A stretch of DNA of 33,264 bases, from positions 1 through 33,264 of the forward strand of contig PAAU01000035.1 of assembly GCA_002699445.1 (NCBI GenBank). Direction: 5' to 3'. The notes under the pieces are model-generated. The model was not told the origin of the DNA and ran no database searches. It was given only the letters and a program-made list of their open reading frames with translations. This DNA is from Micrococcales bacterium (GTDB lineage Bacteria; Actinomycetota; Actinomycetes; S36-B12; GCA-2699445). Both the position numbers and the translations under genes were made by a program. Below, one piece after another: positions 1-7,581 of the stretch (positions are counted from its first letter, which is position 1; every line of letters begins with the position of its first letter).

Positions 1-692
1 CGGTATTGGATGCCCAAGGGGCTATGACTACGCAGCGGGTGCGGGTGGATACGCCCTACCCATGCCCGCCGGCCCGGTTCTTGAGTGAGGTCGACAATCT
101 ATGCACCGAGTTACCCCGCTCGCAGCGAGTATCAGTCGGCTTCCCAGGGATGCTGCGTGAGGGCAAAGTGCTTCACGTCCCATCACTATCGCGCCTCGAA
201 TACGGCGGACCTCAGGATCCCGGCCTAGCAGCCCGTTGGCACGGTTATCCCCTATCTGACAAGTTGGCAGAACTTTTCAGCGTTCCCACCAAAGTCGTCA
301 ACGATGCCGACATGCAGGGATGCGCGGTAGCCAAGGGTGAGGGTTTCGAGTTCGTAATGACCCTGGGAACCGGGGTCGGGACGGCCCTGTTCAACGAAGG
401 TTTGCTGCTTCCTCACCTGGAGTTATCCCACGGTGCCTTTCGCAAAAAACTGTCAACGGACCTTGCCCTGGGCAATGCGGCACGGAAGAGAATCGGAAAA
501 AAGAAGTGGCGCAAGCGAGTCGTCGAGGCCATCAACTGGTTCGATCAAATGTTGTTTTACGACACGATCTATATTGGCGGCGGTAACGCGAAGCATCTAG
601 ACGACGAAGCGTTACCAGACAACGCGCAAATCGTTCCCAACTCAGCCGGCATTACGGGTGGCGTTCGAGTCTGGGAACTTAGCACCGAGTAG
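1..692 (+). CDS. ROK family protein, polyphosphate-glucokinase-like (5' truncated)
   Basis: This is probably a sugar kinase of the ROK/PpgK type, phosphorylating glucose or a related sugar with ATP or polyphosphate in the cytoplasm. The reading frame is open to the first base, and the residues just before the first possible start (VLDAQG) fit the end of the ROK phosphate-1 motif. The real start therefore lies upstream of the window. Visible landmarks are GFPGML (about residue 46), the sugar-binding VVNDADMQG (catalytic Asp in NDAD), the phosphate-2 loop LGTGVGTALF, HLELSHGAF, and the adenosine-motif-like YIGGGNAKHL near the C-terminus. The CxCGxxGCxE zinc motif of classical ROK kinases is absent, as in PpgK. 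The lysine/arginine-rich stretch around residues 145-170 also matches the PpgK layout. Specificity for polyphosphate is not shown by the sequence. It converges on the next gene across a shared terminator. Confidence 0.8.
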   Translation, partial: VLDAQGAMTTQRVRVDTPYPCPPARFLSEVDNLCTELPRSQRVSVGFPGMLREGKVLHVPSLSRLEYGGPQDPGLAARWHGYPLSDKLAELFSVPTKVVNDADMQGCAVAKGEGFEFVMTLGTGVGTALFNEGLLLPHLELSHGAFRKKLSTDLALGNAARKRIGKKKWRKRVVEAINWFDQMLFYDTIYIGGGNAKHLDDEALPDNAQIVPNSAGITGGVRVWELSTE

Positions 693-704
693 TTTTTTGG
701 AAGA

Positions 705-750
705 AAAAAGACCGGGGTCCTGGACTGTACTTCAGGACCCCGGTCTTTTT
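705..750. terminator. Bidirectional intrinsic terminator between convergent genes
   Basis: A perfect 18-bp inverted repeat (705-722 with 733-750, AAAAAGACCGGGGTCCTG and its complement) has a 10-nt loop. The stem ends in an A-tract on the left and a T-tract on the right, so it can terminate transcription from both sides. It lies 13 nt after the ROK stop codon and 9 nt after the end of the minus-strand secreted protein gene. Confidence 0.93.
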
Positions 751-758
751 ATGTTTGA

Positions 759-1358
759 TCAGCGGAAGGCTACGTGGACGTGGTCGTAATGCCGCGTTGT
801 GCAGCTACCACTGTGCATGCCCTTGCGCCAGTTATTGAACTTCTTCTTTCCGCTACCGTAAGCCCAGTAGGAGTTCTGCCAAATGATGTAGCGAACTCCA
901 TGCTTCCCCGCGTTATTCATCATGTAGCGCGCCACCTGGTCGCCGGTTTTATTTCCAGCGGAACAGCTACCGCTCAGGTTAACCATGATGTCTAGCGCCT
1001 TATTGGCCGCCGGATGATGGCCATTATAGGAACTAATCAGCTTAACTTTTTTGAAGCGAGAGGCGGCACAGCGTCCGCCCAATTTCGCGTCTTTGGTGTA
1101 TCCAAAACGATTTTCATTGAATCGTCTGGTCTGCTTGCATCCCTTTTGGATGGGCGTGGAAGACTTTGCCTTTTTCTTGGCAGACTTAGCCTTCTTCTTC
1201 TTTGATGACTTGGCTTTACCAGCTTCGGCCTTTACGGCGCTTACAGCACCTGGGGTGTTGCTCGGTCCTGCCACTGACGTTGTCGGCGCCGCGGTCACTC
1301 CTGCCAACAGAGCGCCAGAAACCAGCATGCTGCCGGCTAGTGCTCGTGTTGCTCTCAT
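759..1358 (-). CDS. Secreted protein with M15/VldE (ARB-07466)-like C-terminal domain
   Basis: An exported protein of 199 residues. Residues 1-30 form a signal peptide (MRATRALAGSMLVSGALLAG, then an Ala-rich cleavage region). A very lysine-rich linker follows (about 45-70). The C-terminal domain (about 75-199) carries the signature of the actinobacterial ARB-07466/VldE-like domain: the HHPAANKALDIMV segment, NAGKHGVRYIIWQNSYW, and the C-terminal RHYDHVHVAF. The His and Asp residues of HxxxxxALD and HxDHVH resemble metal ligands of M15-type peptidases acting on peptidoglycan. That activity is inferred, not shown. AAAGGA lies about 10 nt before the ATG. The basic linker could hold the protein on the anionic wall. 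The leader carries paired direct repeats (see separate entries). Confidence 0.8.
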   Translation of the reverse strand: MRATRALAGSMLVSGALLAGVTAAPTTSVAGPSNTPGAVSAVKAEAGKAKSSKKKKAKSAKKKAKSSTPIQKGCKQTRRFNENRFGYTKDAKLGGRCAASRFKKVKLISSYNGHHPAANKALDIMVNLSGSCSAGNKTGDQVARYMMNNAGKHGVRYIIWQNSYWAYGSGKKKFNNWRKGMHSGSCTTRHYDHVHVAFR

Positions 1359-1455
1359 GACGTGTCACATCCTTTGCTCGTACGTATATTTTTCAGATGC
1401 CGCTTTTCCGGCACCCGAGTCAGGTTGTGCCCTTTGAGACGTGAAATCAACGCTA

Positions 1456-1475
1456 TTGAGACATAAATGAGATAC
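1456..1475. promoter_or_regulatory. Direct repeat TTGAGAC-N4-ATGAGAT (11-bp period)
   Basis: TTGAGAC (1456-1462), four bases, then ATGAGAT (1467-1473) followed by AC. The half-sites are spaced by one helical turn, which is the arrangement bound by OmpR/PhoP-type response regulators. The identity of any regulator is unknown. It lies about 100 nt upstream of the secreted protein start. Confidence 0.4.
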
Positions 1476-1647
1476 GTCACCCATCCGATTTCTGGACTCG
1501 GAGCGCAAATCACGCAGCGTGAACACTCGCTGTATCGAGATTTGCCGCAAGACAGGCGTATTTGAGGCCTACCGCCCTGGACAACTACTGAGTGATAGTC
1601 CATCGAGCCTGAATCCATACCCTTCAACATGTCCGTTATTCGTTGTT

Positions 1648-1667
1648 TTGAGACGATTTTGAGATAC
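1648..1667. promoter_or_regulatory. Second direct repeat TTGAGAC-N4-TTGAGAT (11-bp period)
   Basis: TTGAGAC (1648-1654), four bases, then TTGAGAT (1659-1665) and AC. It has the same half-sites, order and spacing as the site at 1456-1475, 192 bp away in the same leader. Two such matches in one leader are hard to put down to chance. Confidence 0.4.
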
Positions 1668-1825
1668 AAAAAGTCACTTGCCTTCTGTTTTGACAGATTC
1701 CAAATGTGCGTCACCTAGGCAGGAGAGCAGCGAAAGTAGTCACCGCGCACGGAGCCTACGGCGCTGCGAATAACCGCCACGAGATGACAGGTGTGGATAC
1801 CGGCGGACCGCCGTCGAAAAAGTAG

Positions 1826-2212
1826 AGGAACGAGTCGACCTATAAGCCGGATTCTGTGCCGGTTTCCCGGCGGCGACCATCCATCTGCGACCGTCGTTGC
1901 CGACGACCTGGTGCAGCCTACCCGCGAACTCGGGCGGGCCGCCCTCGAACGCTCGCGCAGTCAATGCTGTGCATCAACCTCTTGGCCTTGCTCCGGGTGG
2001 GGTTTACCGAGCCAATCGGGTCGCCCCGACTGCTGGTGGTCTCTTACACCACCGTTTCACCCTTACCACCCAGTAATGAGTGGCGGTCTACTCTCTGTTG
2101 CACTGTCCCGCGGATCTCTCCGGATGGGCGTTACCCATCACCTTGCCCTTCGGAGTCCGGACTTTCCTCGACATCTGGACGATGCCGCGGCCGCCCGGCC
2201 GACTCGTTCGCC
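1826..2212 (-). ncRNA. rnpB: RNase P RNA, bacterial type A
   Basis: This is the catalytic RNA of RNase P, which matures tRNA 5' ends. On the minus strand the universal elements appear in order: GAGGAAAGTCCGGACTCC, ACAGTGCAACAGAGAG, GGTAAGGGTGAAACGGTG, CACCCGGAGCAAGGCCAAG, GGGTAGGCTGC, and the 3' core AGAATCCGGCTTATAGG. Helix P1 is visible as ACGAGTCGGCC near the 5' end pairing with GGTCGACTCGT at the 3' end (1830-1840), which sets the boundaries to within a few bases. The length of about 387 nt is usual for actinobacteria. No clear T-tract terminator follows. The plus-strand frames over this region are artefacts. Confidence 0.96.
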
Positions 2213-2269
2213 ACCAGAATACGCACATATGCCAGAGCGCCGTTGTGCTAATCAGCTAGGCAAGGCCTA

Positions 2270-2995
2270 CTAGGAAACACCCCGGACGAGTAGGCAGCCA
2301 CACTCTTCACAATTTTCCAGCTCGTCTAACGGCTTACTCTCAAGATCAGCCGCAGTCCCGGGAGGCAGCGATAAGCGACAGCCGAGGCATTGACCCCTCT
2401 CTAAGACAGCCGCCGCCACGCCCGTTGCATTCCGAGAGCTGCGGTAACGCGCGAGGACTTCGGCTGATATCCCGTCAACTATTTCCCGAATCTGTGACTC
2501 TACAAGCGCTTGCTGCCGTCCCAATCCGGAGAGCTCCGCGTCACGATCCTGTTCGGCCGATACAAGACGGGCTTCGGTATCTGTAAGTTCACCTTCGAGC
2601 GATGCTATCTGCCTTTCGGCGGTTTCCTGATTTTCCAGTAGTTCCAACTCGGCATCTTCCATGGACTGAATTCGACGTTCCAGCGCTTGGGACTCGTGCG
2701 CCAACTCCCGCTGCACTTTAGCGTTGACTCCCGACCCGAGCATCTGCTCATCGTGCCGTTTCCGCTCTTGCAGTCGTCTTACATCCTCCTCGGCACGCTT
2801 GATAGCGCGAGCCAAATCTTCAGACTCCGTTCGCGCACGAACCAAATCTGCCCGCAGATTCTGACTGCGTCGCTCTAAGTCTTCGGCTAGTTGCACAGCT
2901 CGGGAGGATCTAATGCGTTCGGCGACTTGCACCACCTCAGTCTCCAACTCTTGTAAGCGGAGCAGTTGGATCTGCTGATCGTGAGGGAGTTTCAT
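2270..2995 (-). CDS. Coiled-coil protein with C-terminal C4 zinc ribbon (CT398/zf-RING_7 type)
   Basis: A cytoplasmic protein of 241 residues. Nearly all of residues 10-180 is heptad-rich, charged coiled coil. The C-terminus carries a zinc ribbon with two knuckles, CLGC and CEEC, spaced by about 24 residues. This is the architecture of PF02591 proteins, commonly found next to Nif3-like genes in actinobacteria; the molecular function is not established. The start was set at the ATG at 2995, because GGGAGG lies 6 nt upstream and this ATG overlaps the stop of the Nif3-like gene (ATGA). An upstream in-frame start would add 10 residues inside that gene. The overlap implies translational coupling. 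rnpB lies about 60 nt downstream. Confidence 0.88.
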   Translation of the reverse strand: MKLPHDQQIQLLRLQELETEVVQVAERIRSSRAVQLAEDLERRSQNLRADLVRARTESEDLARAIKRAEEDVRRLQERKRHDEQMLGSGVNAKVQRELAHESQALERRIQSMEDAELELLENQETAERQIASLEGELTDTEARLVSAEQDRDAELSGLGRQQALVESQIREIVDGISAEVLARYRSSRNATGVAAAVLERGQCLGCRLSLPPGTAADLESKPLDELENCEECGCLLVRGVS

Positions 2996-4152
2996 GCGAG
3001 ACCTCCCGGAACTGAAAATGTCCACGGATCAGTATTATGCCGAGAAACTTGCACTTCGATCTGCCCTCCGGCCGCTAACACTTGCTCGTGCAAGACGGCG
3101 GCGGCACGATCTAACCACAACCATTCTCCAGCCCAATGGGCGATATCCAGTAGGGCTACGTCGTGATCAGCTCGAAACTCCGTCGCCGGGTGATGGCGCA
3201 AATCGCTGGTGACATAAGCATCGGCGTTGCTAGCTGCCACGTCGTCCAACAGGGAATCACCAGCCCCGCCGCAAACAGCCACCTGATGAATGAGACGGTC
3301 AGGATCGCCGGCCACGCGCACCCCGTGAGCGGTGGCGGGCAGCGCTTCCGAGAGGCTTTTTGCAAGATCGCTCAAACGGATTTCGCTAACGGCTCCGAGA
3401 CGCCCCAGTCCGCGTGATCCAGGAATCCCCGCTTCCTCCACCACGGTGAAAGCTGGCTCCTCATACGGATGGACCGTGCGAAGCGCATGTACGACTGCAG
3501 CCATCCTGCCCCGGGGAACTACCATTTCAACCCGGCGTTGCTGCACCCGTTCGAGTGCGCCTATCTTTCCGACGGCAGGCTCTGCACCGGGTAGCGGTCG
3601 AAACTGGCCCGTGCCGTCAGTCCAATAGGCACCGAAATCGTAATGTGCTGTCTTACCCGCCCCGGCCGCGGCCATTGCCGCAATCAAAGCATCGGTTTGC
3701 TCCGCTGAAACGTGAACTACGATGCGCGCCATGGCGGTGTCAGGAAGCGCCCGCAACGGTATGCGCTCAGACCGCATACCGACCGCATCTGCTAATGCGT
3801 CATTAACGCCACCCAAGGCTGCATCCGCATTCGTATGCATGGTGAGCAGAGCGCAAGAGTTTTTCACAAGCTGGTGCAGCGCTCGCCCCTTGGCATCCGT
3901 CGCTGCCACGGAATGGACCCCACGAAGCAGTAAGGGATGGTGCGCGACCAACAGATCGGCATCACTCGCCACAGCTTCAGCGACTATCTCTGGCAGGGGA
4001 TCTACCGCGAAGAGCACCCGCTGTACCGGTTGATCGGGATCGCCAGTCACCAATCCGATTCGATCCCAATCCTCTGCTGTGCTCGGATCAAAACTTTCAT
4101 CCAGCAGTGACACGACTTCCGCGAGCATCGGGGATCCATTGGTAGCGGGCAC
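2992..4152 (-). CDS. Nif3-like dinuclear metal centre hexameric protein
   Basis: A 386-residue member of the NIF3/YbgI family (PF01784), which forms a toroidal hexamer with two metals per subunit. Cyclohydrolase-like roles have been proposed, but the physiological reaction is unclear. Visible landmarks: DWDRIGLVTG (about 28-37), the metal-binding HHPLL (H71, H72), HTNAD (H106, D110), and the C-terminal LDIAHWAGEW with the last His/Glu ligands. The central part (about 130-240), including the VVPRG and HPYEEPAF segments, is the PII/CutA-like insert seen in longer family members. The start is GTG; an ATG eight codons later is an alternative, and neither has a strong ribosome binding site. The gene is coupled by ATGA overlap to the zinc-ribbon gene and divergent from the DUF2786 gene. 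Confidence 0.92.
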   Translation of the reverse strand: MPATNGSPMLAEVVSLLDESFDPSTAEDWDRIGLVTGDPDQPVQRVLFAVDPLPEIVAEAVASDADLLVAHHPLLLRGVHSVAATDAKGRALHQLVKNSCALLTMHTNADAALGGVNDALADAVGMRSERIPLRALPDTAMARIVVHVSAEQTDALIAAMAAAGAGKTAHYDFGAYWTDGTGQFRPLPGAEPAVGKIGALERVQQRRVEMVVPRGRMAAVVHALRTVHPYEEPAFTVVEEAGIPGSRGLGRLGAVSEIRLSDLAKSLSEALPATAHGVRVAGDPDRLIHQVAVCGGAGDSLLDDVAASNADAYVTSDLRHHPATEFRADHDVALLDIAHWAGEWLWLDRAAAVLHEQVLAAGGQIEVQVSRHNTDPWTFSVPGGLA

Positions 4153-4153
4153 G

Positions 4154-4179
4154 TTGGCAGCCTAGCGCCAAACTGCCAA
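4154..4179. promoter_or_regulatory. TTGGCAG / CTGCCAA inverted repeat in divergent promoter region
   Basis: TTGGCAG (4154-4160) and CTGCCAA (4173-4179) form a perfect 7-bp inverted repeat. A third half-site (GCGCCAA, 4165-4171) lies between them. It sits directly upstream of the Nif3-like GTG start, in the 86-bp gap shared with the divergent DUF2786 gene. Operator function is inferred from form and place only. Confidence 0.3.
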
Positions 4180-4226
4180 GATGCGAGAGGCGTCCGGCCA
4201 GTGGCCCACACCTGCTCCATCTCGGG

Positions 4227-4232
4227 GATAAT
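4227..4232 (+). promoter_or_regulatory. Candidate -10 element for a leaderless DUF2786 transcript
   Basis: GATAAT (4227-4232) ends six bases before the GTG start at 4239, so transcription would begin at or next to the start codon. Leaderless genes are common in actinobacteria. No good -35 box is visible. Confidence 0.4.
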
Positions 4233-4238
4233 GAAGGT

Positions 4239-5027
4239 GTGATCGAACGTATTGCCAAGCTGCTCGCAAAAGCCGAGCGGGCTACTACTGCAGCTGAAGC
4301 GCAGGCGTACTTCGATAAGGCTCAGTCGCTGGCAACGGCGCACTCGATCAGTCTGGCCAAGGCGCGCTTAGTCACTTCCGAGGTCCGTATCGCGCCTATT
4401 AACAAACGCATAGTCATTGGTGAGCCACGTCGACACGCTAATCGACATCTCATTAATCTCATGCATGCAGTAGCGACTACTAATGATCTTCAAATGGATA
4501 TCGCCCGAAATTCTACTTTCTGCATTTTGTTTGGATTCCCATCCGATATTGCCACGGCCGAAATGCTGTGGAGCAAGATCAGCACCCAAATGGTGCGTCT
4601 CGGCGAAGATTTCTTGTCTTCAGATACGTGGCGCGGCGATGTTCGAATAGTTCGACAAGGCCGTCACACGCGCAGAGCGCCTCTCACGAAACAAACTGCA
4701 CGAGCCCAGTACTATGAAGCATTTATCGAGACGGTCCGAGGACGCTTACAACTAGCTCGAGATCATGAGATTCATCTCCAGTCCGAGAAGGACGGACCTG
4801 ATGGCTCTGCTGGTACTCCCAGTACCGACATCGCTCTACTGGAAAAGGCAGAAGCGGTTGCTGACTATTATGGCGAGGTGTCGGATGCTCGTGGTTCATG
4901 GCGTGGCGACAGTCGAGTGCAGGGAATGTCAGCGGCCGCCCATAAAGCAGGGCACCGGGATGGCCAAAGAGTCCAGATCACGAGTAATGGTGGCTTGTCT
5001 GGGTCGCGAGCCAAACTCGGCCGATGA
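4239..5027 (+). CDS. DUF2786 domain-containing protein
   Basis: A 262-residue cytoplasmic protein of unknown function. Residues 1-40 (IAKLLAKAERATTAAEAQ, then FDKAQSLATAHSI) are the DUF2786 motif. The middle (about 70-190) contains the associated alpha/beta region with LFGFPSDIATAEMLW and a basic segment, ending in the conserved YYEAF block. The C-terminus is Gly/Arg-rich. The GTG start gives the usual N-terminus of the family and fits leaderless transcription from the GATAAT box. The stop overlaps the ATG of the next gene (ATGA), so the two are coupled. This pair recurs in actinobacteria from family knowledge, but its joint role is not known. Confidence 0.88.
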   Translation: MIERIAKLLAKAERATTAAEAQAYFDKAQSLATAHSISLAKARLVTSEVRIAPINKRIVIGEPRRHANRHLINLMHAVATTNDLQMDIARNSTFCILFGFPSDIATAEMLWSKISTQMVRLGEDFLSSDTWRGDVRIVRQGRHTRRAPLTKQTARAQYYEAFIETVRGRLQLARDHEIHLQSEKDGPDGSAGTPSTDIALLEKAEAVADYYGEVSDARGSWRGDSRVQGMSAAAHKAGHRDGQRVQITSNGGLSGSRAKLGR

Positions 5028-5500
5028 CTCGCGATTCTCATCGGGCCGCGGTCTACGCCGCCGAAGATCAACTCAGCCGACTACTGGCATCCGGAGGAGT
5101 GATCGATTTCCACGGATCCACTCTGGATATCGCGCCTGAGCAGACGTTTCAAGAGATTGCTGAAATTCAGGAGTACCTCGACGCTATTCGATGGACATCC
5201 TGGGGACACGGTGACCTCATTGCGGCCCGCGTGTGCGCCAGTCGAGCCACGACTACCGCCGAATGGCGCGCACCAAACCTCATTCGAGTCCCCGTTAAAC
5301 AAGGATGGGCCATGCGGGAAAGTGTGGTCTTGCATGAGTACAGTCACCACGTCCAGTTTCACCGCACCGGAGCGACCAGCCACGATGAGGATTTTTGCCA
5401 GACGCTCCTCGGACTGGTCGAGTACGCGATGTCGCCCGCCGTGGCGCTGCTACTCCGAGCAGGACTCACCGATAACGGCGCTCTTAACTCTTTTCGCTAA
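5024..5500 (+). CDS. TIGR04338-type putative zinc metallohydrolase
   Basis: A 158-residue protein with a classic HExxH zinc-protease motif, HEYSHH (H104, E105, H108), in the segment VVLHEYSHHVQFH. It is followed by a conserved DEDFCQTLL that may supply the third ligand. Length and layout match the TIGR04338 actinobacterial family of predicted metallohydrolases. No signal peptide is present, so it acts in the cytoplasm. The substrate is unknown. The start ATG overlaps the DUF2786 stop by ATGA, implying translational coupling and a shared process. Confidence 0.85.
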   Translation: MTRDSHRAAVYAAEDQLSRLLASGGVIDFHGSTLDIAPEQTFQEIAEIQEYLDAIRWTSWGHGDLIAARVCASRATTTAEWRAPNLIRVPVKQGWAMRESVVLHEYSHHVQFHRTGATSHDEDFCQTLLGLVEYAMSPAVALLLRAGLTDNGALNSFR

Positions 5501-5537
5501 CACAGCGATCTGACTGCCGGCGTTCACCTGCTGCACG

Positions 5538-5554
5538 ATAGCGATGGTCGCTAT
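5538..5554. promoter_or_regulatory. Perfect palindrome ATAGCGA-TGG-TCGCTAT
   Basis: A 7-bp inverted repeat with a 3-nt centre, followed one base later by a third half-copy (TAGCGA). It lies 38 nt after the metallohydrolase stop and about 90 nt before the ABM membrane gene. No T-tract follows, so an operator is more likely than a terminator. Function is inferred. Confidence 0.3.
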
Positions 5555-5643
5555 ATAGCGAGAAACGCAACGTCTGGAACGATTCATCCACGTAAGATCC
5601 GGGTGCACCCCCCATAACGACCGACTCATATTTGGAGGCGCTA

Positions 5644-6282
5644 ATGTCAGCCGTTGCACTTGTCACTACTCGTTACGTAGACGAAGGTCACGACGAGGAA
5701 TATCAAGCCTGGGCATCCAAGATGGAGTCTGTTCTGGGGTCGGTTCCTGGTTTTGTCGGGGCAGAACAAATCCCGGCCTCCGCTGGTGGGCAGGATTTTT
5801 GGACTCAGGTGATCCGATTCACGGACAAAGAGTCATCACTGAGCTGGAATAACTCTTCCGAACTGGCGCAATTGGTCGCTGAGGTAGATCAATTTAGTCA
5901 CGACTCGGAAGTCTCGGCCGTGCGAACCGGTAAGTCGGACTGGTTGAACTTCGGGTTCAACACTCAACCGGGTCCAGGAGCACCGATCAAATGGAAGCAA
6001 CTCATCGCAGGCATCATGGCGCTGTACCCCACGGTTGTGATCGCCCATGAAATTGTGTCGGCATTCATTTCGGTGCCGTTCGCTATCTCAACGCTGCTCA
6101 CTAACGCCATATCAATGTCCCTAGTCATGCTTCTATGGCTACCTGGGCTATCGAAAGTACTGGGTTTTTGGCTTCTCCCCACTCAACCGTTGCCACCGGC
6201 GAAGAACCTAGGAGTTGCAGCTCTCTTGCTCATAATTATTGGTTCACTGGCAGCAATTTTCTTACGACTTTTTCATGGCTAA
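5644..6282 (+). CDS. Antibiotic biosynthesis monooxygenase (ABM) domain membrane protein
   Basis: A 212-residue protein. Residues 1-95 form an ABM-type ferredoxin-like domain (ALVTTRYVDEGHDEEYQAW, GFVGAEQI, DFWTQVIRF, LSWNNSSEL). Residues about 120-212 hold two to three hydrophobic helices, starting at KWKQLIAGIMALYPTVVIAH and ending in a strong segment near the C-terminus. This ABM-plus-membrane layout is common in bacteria, but its substrate is unknown. The start was moved to the ATG at 5644: GGAGG lies 6 nt upstream, and the earlier TTG (5632) lies inside that ribosome binding site. It is probably a single-gene unit. Confidence 0.8.
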   Translation: MSAVALVTTRYVDEGHDEEYQAWASKMESVLGSVPGFVGAEQIPASAGGQDFWTQVIRFTDKESSLSWNNSSELAQLVAEVDQFSHDSEVSAVRTGKSDWLNFGFNTQPGPGAPIKWKQLIAGIMALYPTVVIAHEIVSAFISVPFAISTLLTNAISMSLVMLLWLPGLSKVLGFWLLPTQPLPPAKNLGVAALLLIIIGSLAAIFLRLFHG

Positions 6283-6331
6283 CTAGCCGCGGCGTTGTAC
6301 GTAAGTTTCCAACGAATGCGGCAGAACCATA

Positions 6332-6355
6332 CCCGCCCTTGAGAGGTACGGCGGG
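6332..6355 (+). terminator. Possible hairpin terminator after the ABM gene
   Basis: CCCGCC (6332-6337) pairs with GGCGGG (6350-6355) across a 12-nt loop, 50 nt after the stop codon. No T-tract follows, so termination is uncertain. Confidence 0.3.
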
Positions 6356-6433
6356 CTGCAGTCATTTACTTGCTCACCACACTTCCTGCTGCCGGATTCA
6401 ATAGGCTCACAATCCAAAGGGAAGTAGCAAACT

Positions 6434-7387
6434 ATGTTTCGAGTGGGCGTTGACTTGGGTGGCACAAAAATCCAATCGGTTCTTCTCAACAAGGACAATC
6501 GAGTATTGGCTAATGACCGTAGGCTCACGCCACACGACAGCGGCCCACCTGGCGTAGCACAAGCGATCGCTGGATCAGTGACACAGGTAATCAAGAAGTC
6601 CAAGGTCGCCACGGCGGATGTAGTTGGTGTCGGAGTCGGGTCACCTGGACAAATCGACAAGCGAGCTGGCACTGTCAGTCATGCTGGAAACCTGCCCGAT
6701 TGGGATCAAACTTTTCCGCTGGGGATAGAGCTCGCCGCTCAAATAGACAAGCCAGTTGATCTGGGCAATGACGTCCAGCTAGCCGTTCGCGCTGAGTCTG
6801 AACTGGGCGCTGGGGCCAATCTCAACTCCTTCATCGGCGTCTTTCTTGGTACCGGCATTGGCGGTGGTGTCATTATCAATCGTAAGGAATGGTTGGGACG
6901 AGGCGCCGCGGGCGAAATCGGACATATGATCGTCAACCAAGATGGTCCAAGTTGCCCGTGCGGTCGATTCGGTTGCCTGGAAGCATACGCAGGTCGCGCT
7001 GCAATGGAGGCTCAAGCAAGAGCCTGGCAAGACACAGGACAGAAAACGATTTTGTTCGACATTATGAAACGTAAGAAACGAGAACGGCTCACTAGTGGGG
7101 TCTGGGCGAAGGCCCTGAAGAAACATGATCCAATGGCAACTCGCCTCATCGATCGCGCGGTGACGGCGCTCAGCGTAGGGATCGCTTCCGCCGTCAATCT
7201 TCTCGATCCCGATGGGGTAGTCGTGGGAGGCGGCTTGGGGATTCGCCTGGGCCAACCGTTTCTCGATCGAGTGGTACAAGAGACGACCCCCCTCATGATC
7301 TCTCGAGAACGACCGCCACAGTTCGCAGTTGCGAGTTTGGGTGATCTCGGTGGCGCCATCGGTGCCGGACTTCTACCGCTGGACTGA
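6434..7387 (+). CDS. ROK family sugar kinase (glucokinase-like)
   Basis: A complete 317-residue ROK kinase. It has the N-terminal phosphate loop VGVDLGGTKIQSVLL, the substrate site GNDVQLAVRAE, and the second phosphate loop FLGTGIGGGVI. The signature GRGAAGEIGHM is followed by the zinc motif CPCGRFGCLEAYAG, and an adenosine motif follows as VVVGGGLG. These match the glucokinase/NagC-like kinase group, and the absence of an N-terminal helix-turn-helix argues for an enzyme rather than a repressor. It would phosphorylate a hexose with ATP; the exact sugar is not readable. GGGAAG lies about 9 nt before the ATG. It differs clearly from the PpgK-like ROK gene at the window start, which lacks the zinc motif. 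Confidence 0.92.
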   Translation: MFRVGVDLGGTKIQSVLLNKDNRVLANDRRLTPHDSGPPGVAQAIAGSVTQVIKKSKVATADVVGVGVGSPGQIDKRAGTVSHAGNLPDWDQTFPLGIELAAQIDKPVDLGNDVQLAVRAESELGAGANLNSFIGVFLGTGIGGGVIINRKEWLGRGAAGEIGHMIVNQDGPSCPCGRFGCLEAYAGRAAMEAQARAWQDTGQKTILFDIMKRKKRERLTSGVWAKALKKHDPMATRLIDRAVTALSVGIASAVNLLDPDGVVVGGGLGIRLGQPFLDRVVQETTPLMISRERPPQFAVASLGDLGGAIGAGLLPLD

Positions 7388-7581
7388 GCCCGAAAGCCAG
7401 AGTTCAACGACACCTGCCACTACACGTCCGCCACCATCATTTTCAAAAAAGGAATCGTCTTGGGCAATAGACTCGCATTGTGAACCACCTCGAAGACTCG
7501 CCGTCTGCAAATGACACCCAGGGGGCTCGAGTGGCCGCCGATAATTTCCACTACTCACACGGTCCCGCGCTGTAATTACTT

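Larger units (their letters stand above)
1359..1825. other. Long gene-free leader upstream of the secreted M15-like gene
   Basis: No convincing gene is present. A 119-codon minus-strand frame (1355-1714) has no recognisable domain and no good ribosome binding site. The stretch contains the two 11-bp-period direct repeats listed separately, a third TTGAGAC half at 1434-1440, and a short hairpin (TGCCG/CGGCA, 1398-1413) about 40 nt before the start codon. The likely role is a regulatory leader for the minus-strand secreted protein. Confidence 0.5.

Noticed and set aside
1355-1714. Minus-strand 119-codon frame upstream of the secreted protein
   Set aside because: No known motif and no good ribosome binding site, and it overlaps the start of the real gene. 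The paired direct repeats point to a regulatory leader.
1380-1760. c-di-AMP (ydaO-type) riboswitch in the leader of the secreted M15-like gene
   Set aside because: Such switches often precede wall hydrolases in actinobacteria, but the conserved core strings of that class are not visible on the minus strand.
1791-2273. Two plus-strand frames over rnpB
   Set aside because: The region is RNase P RNA on the other strand. The frames have no protein features.
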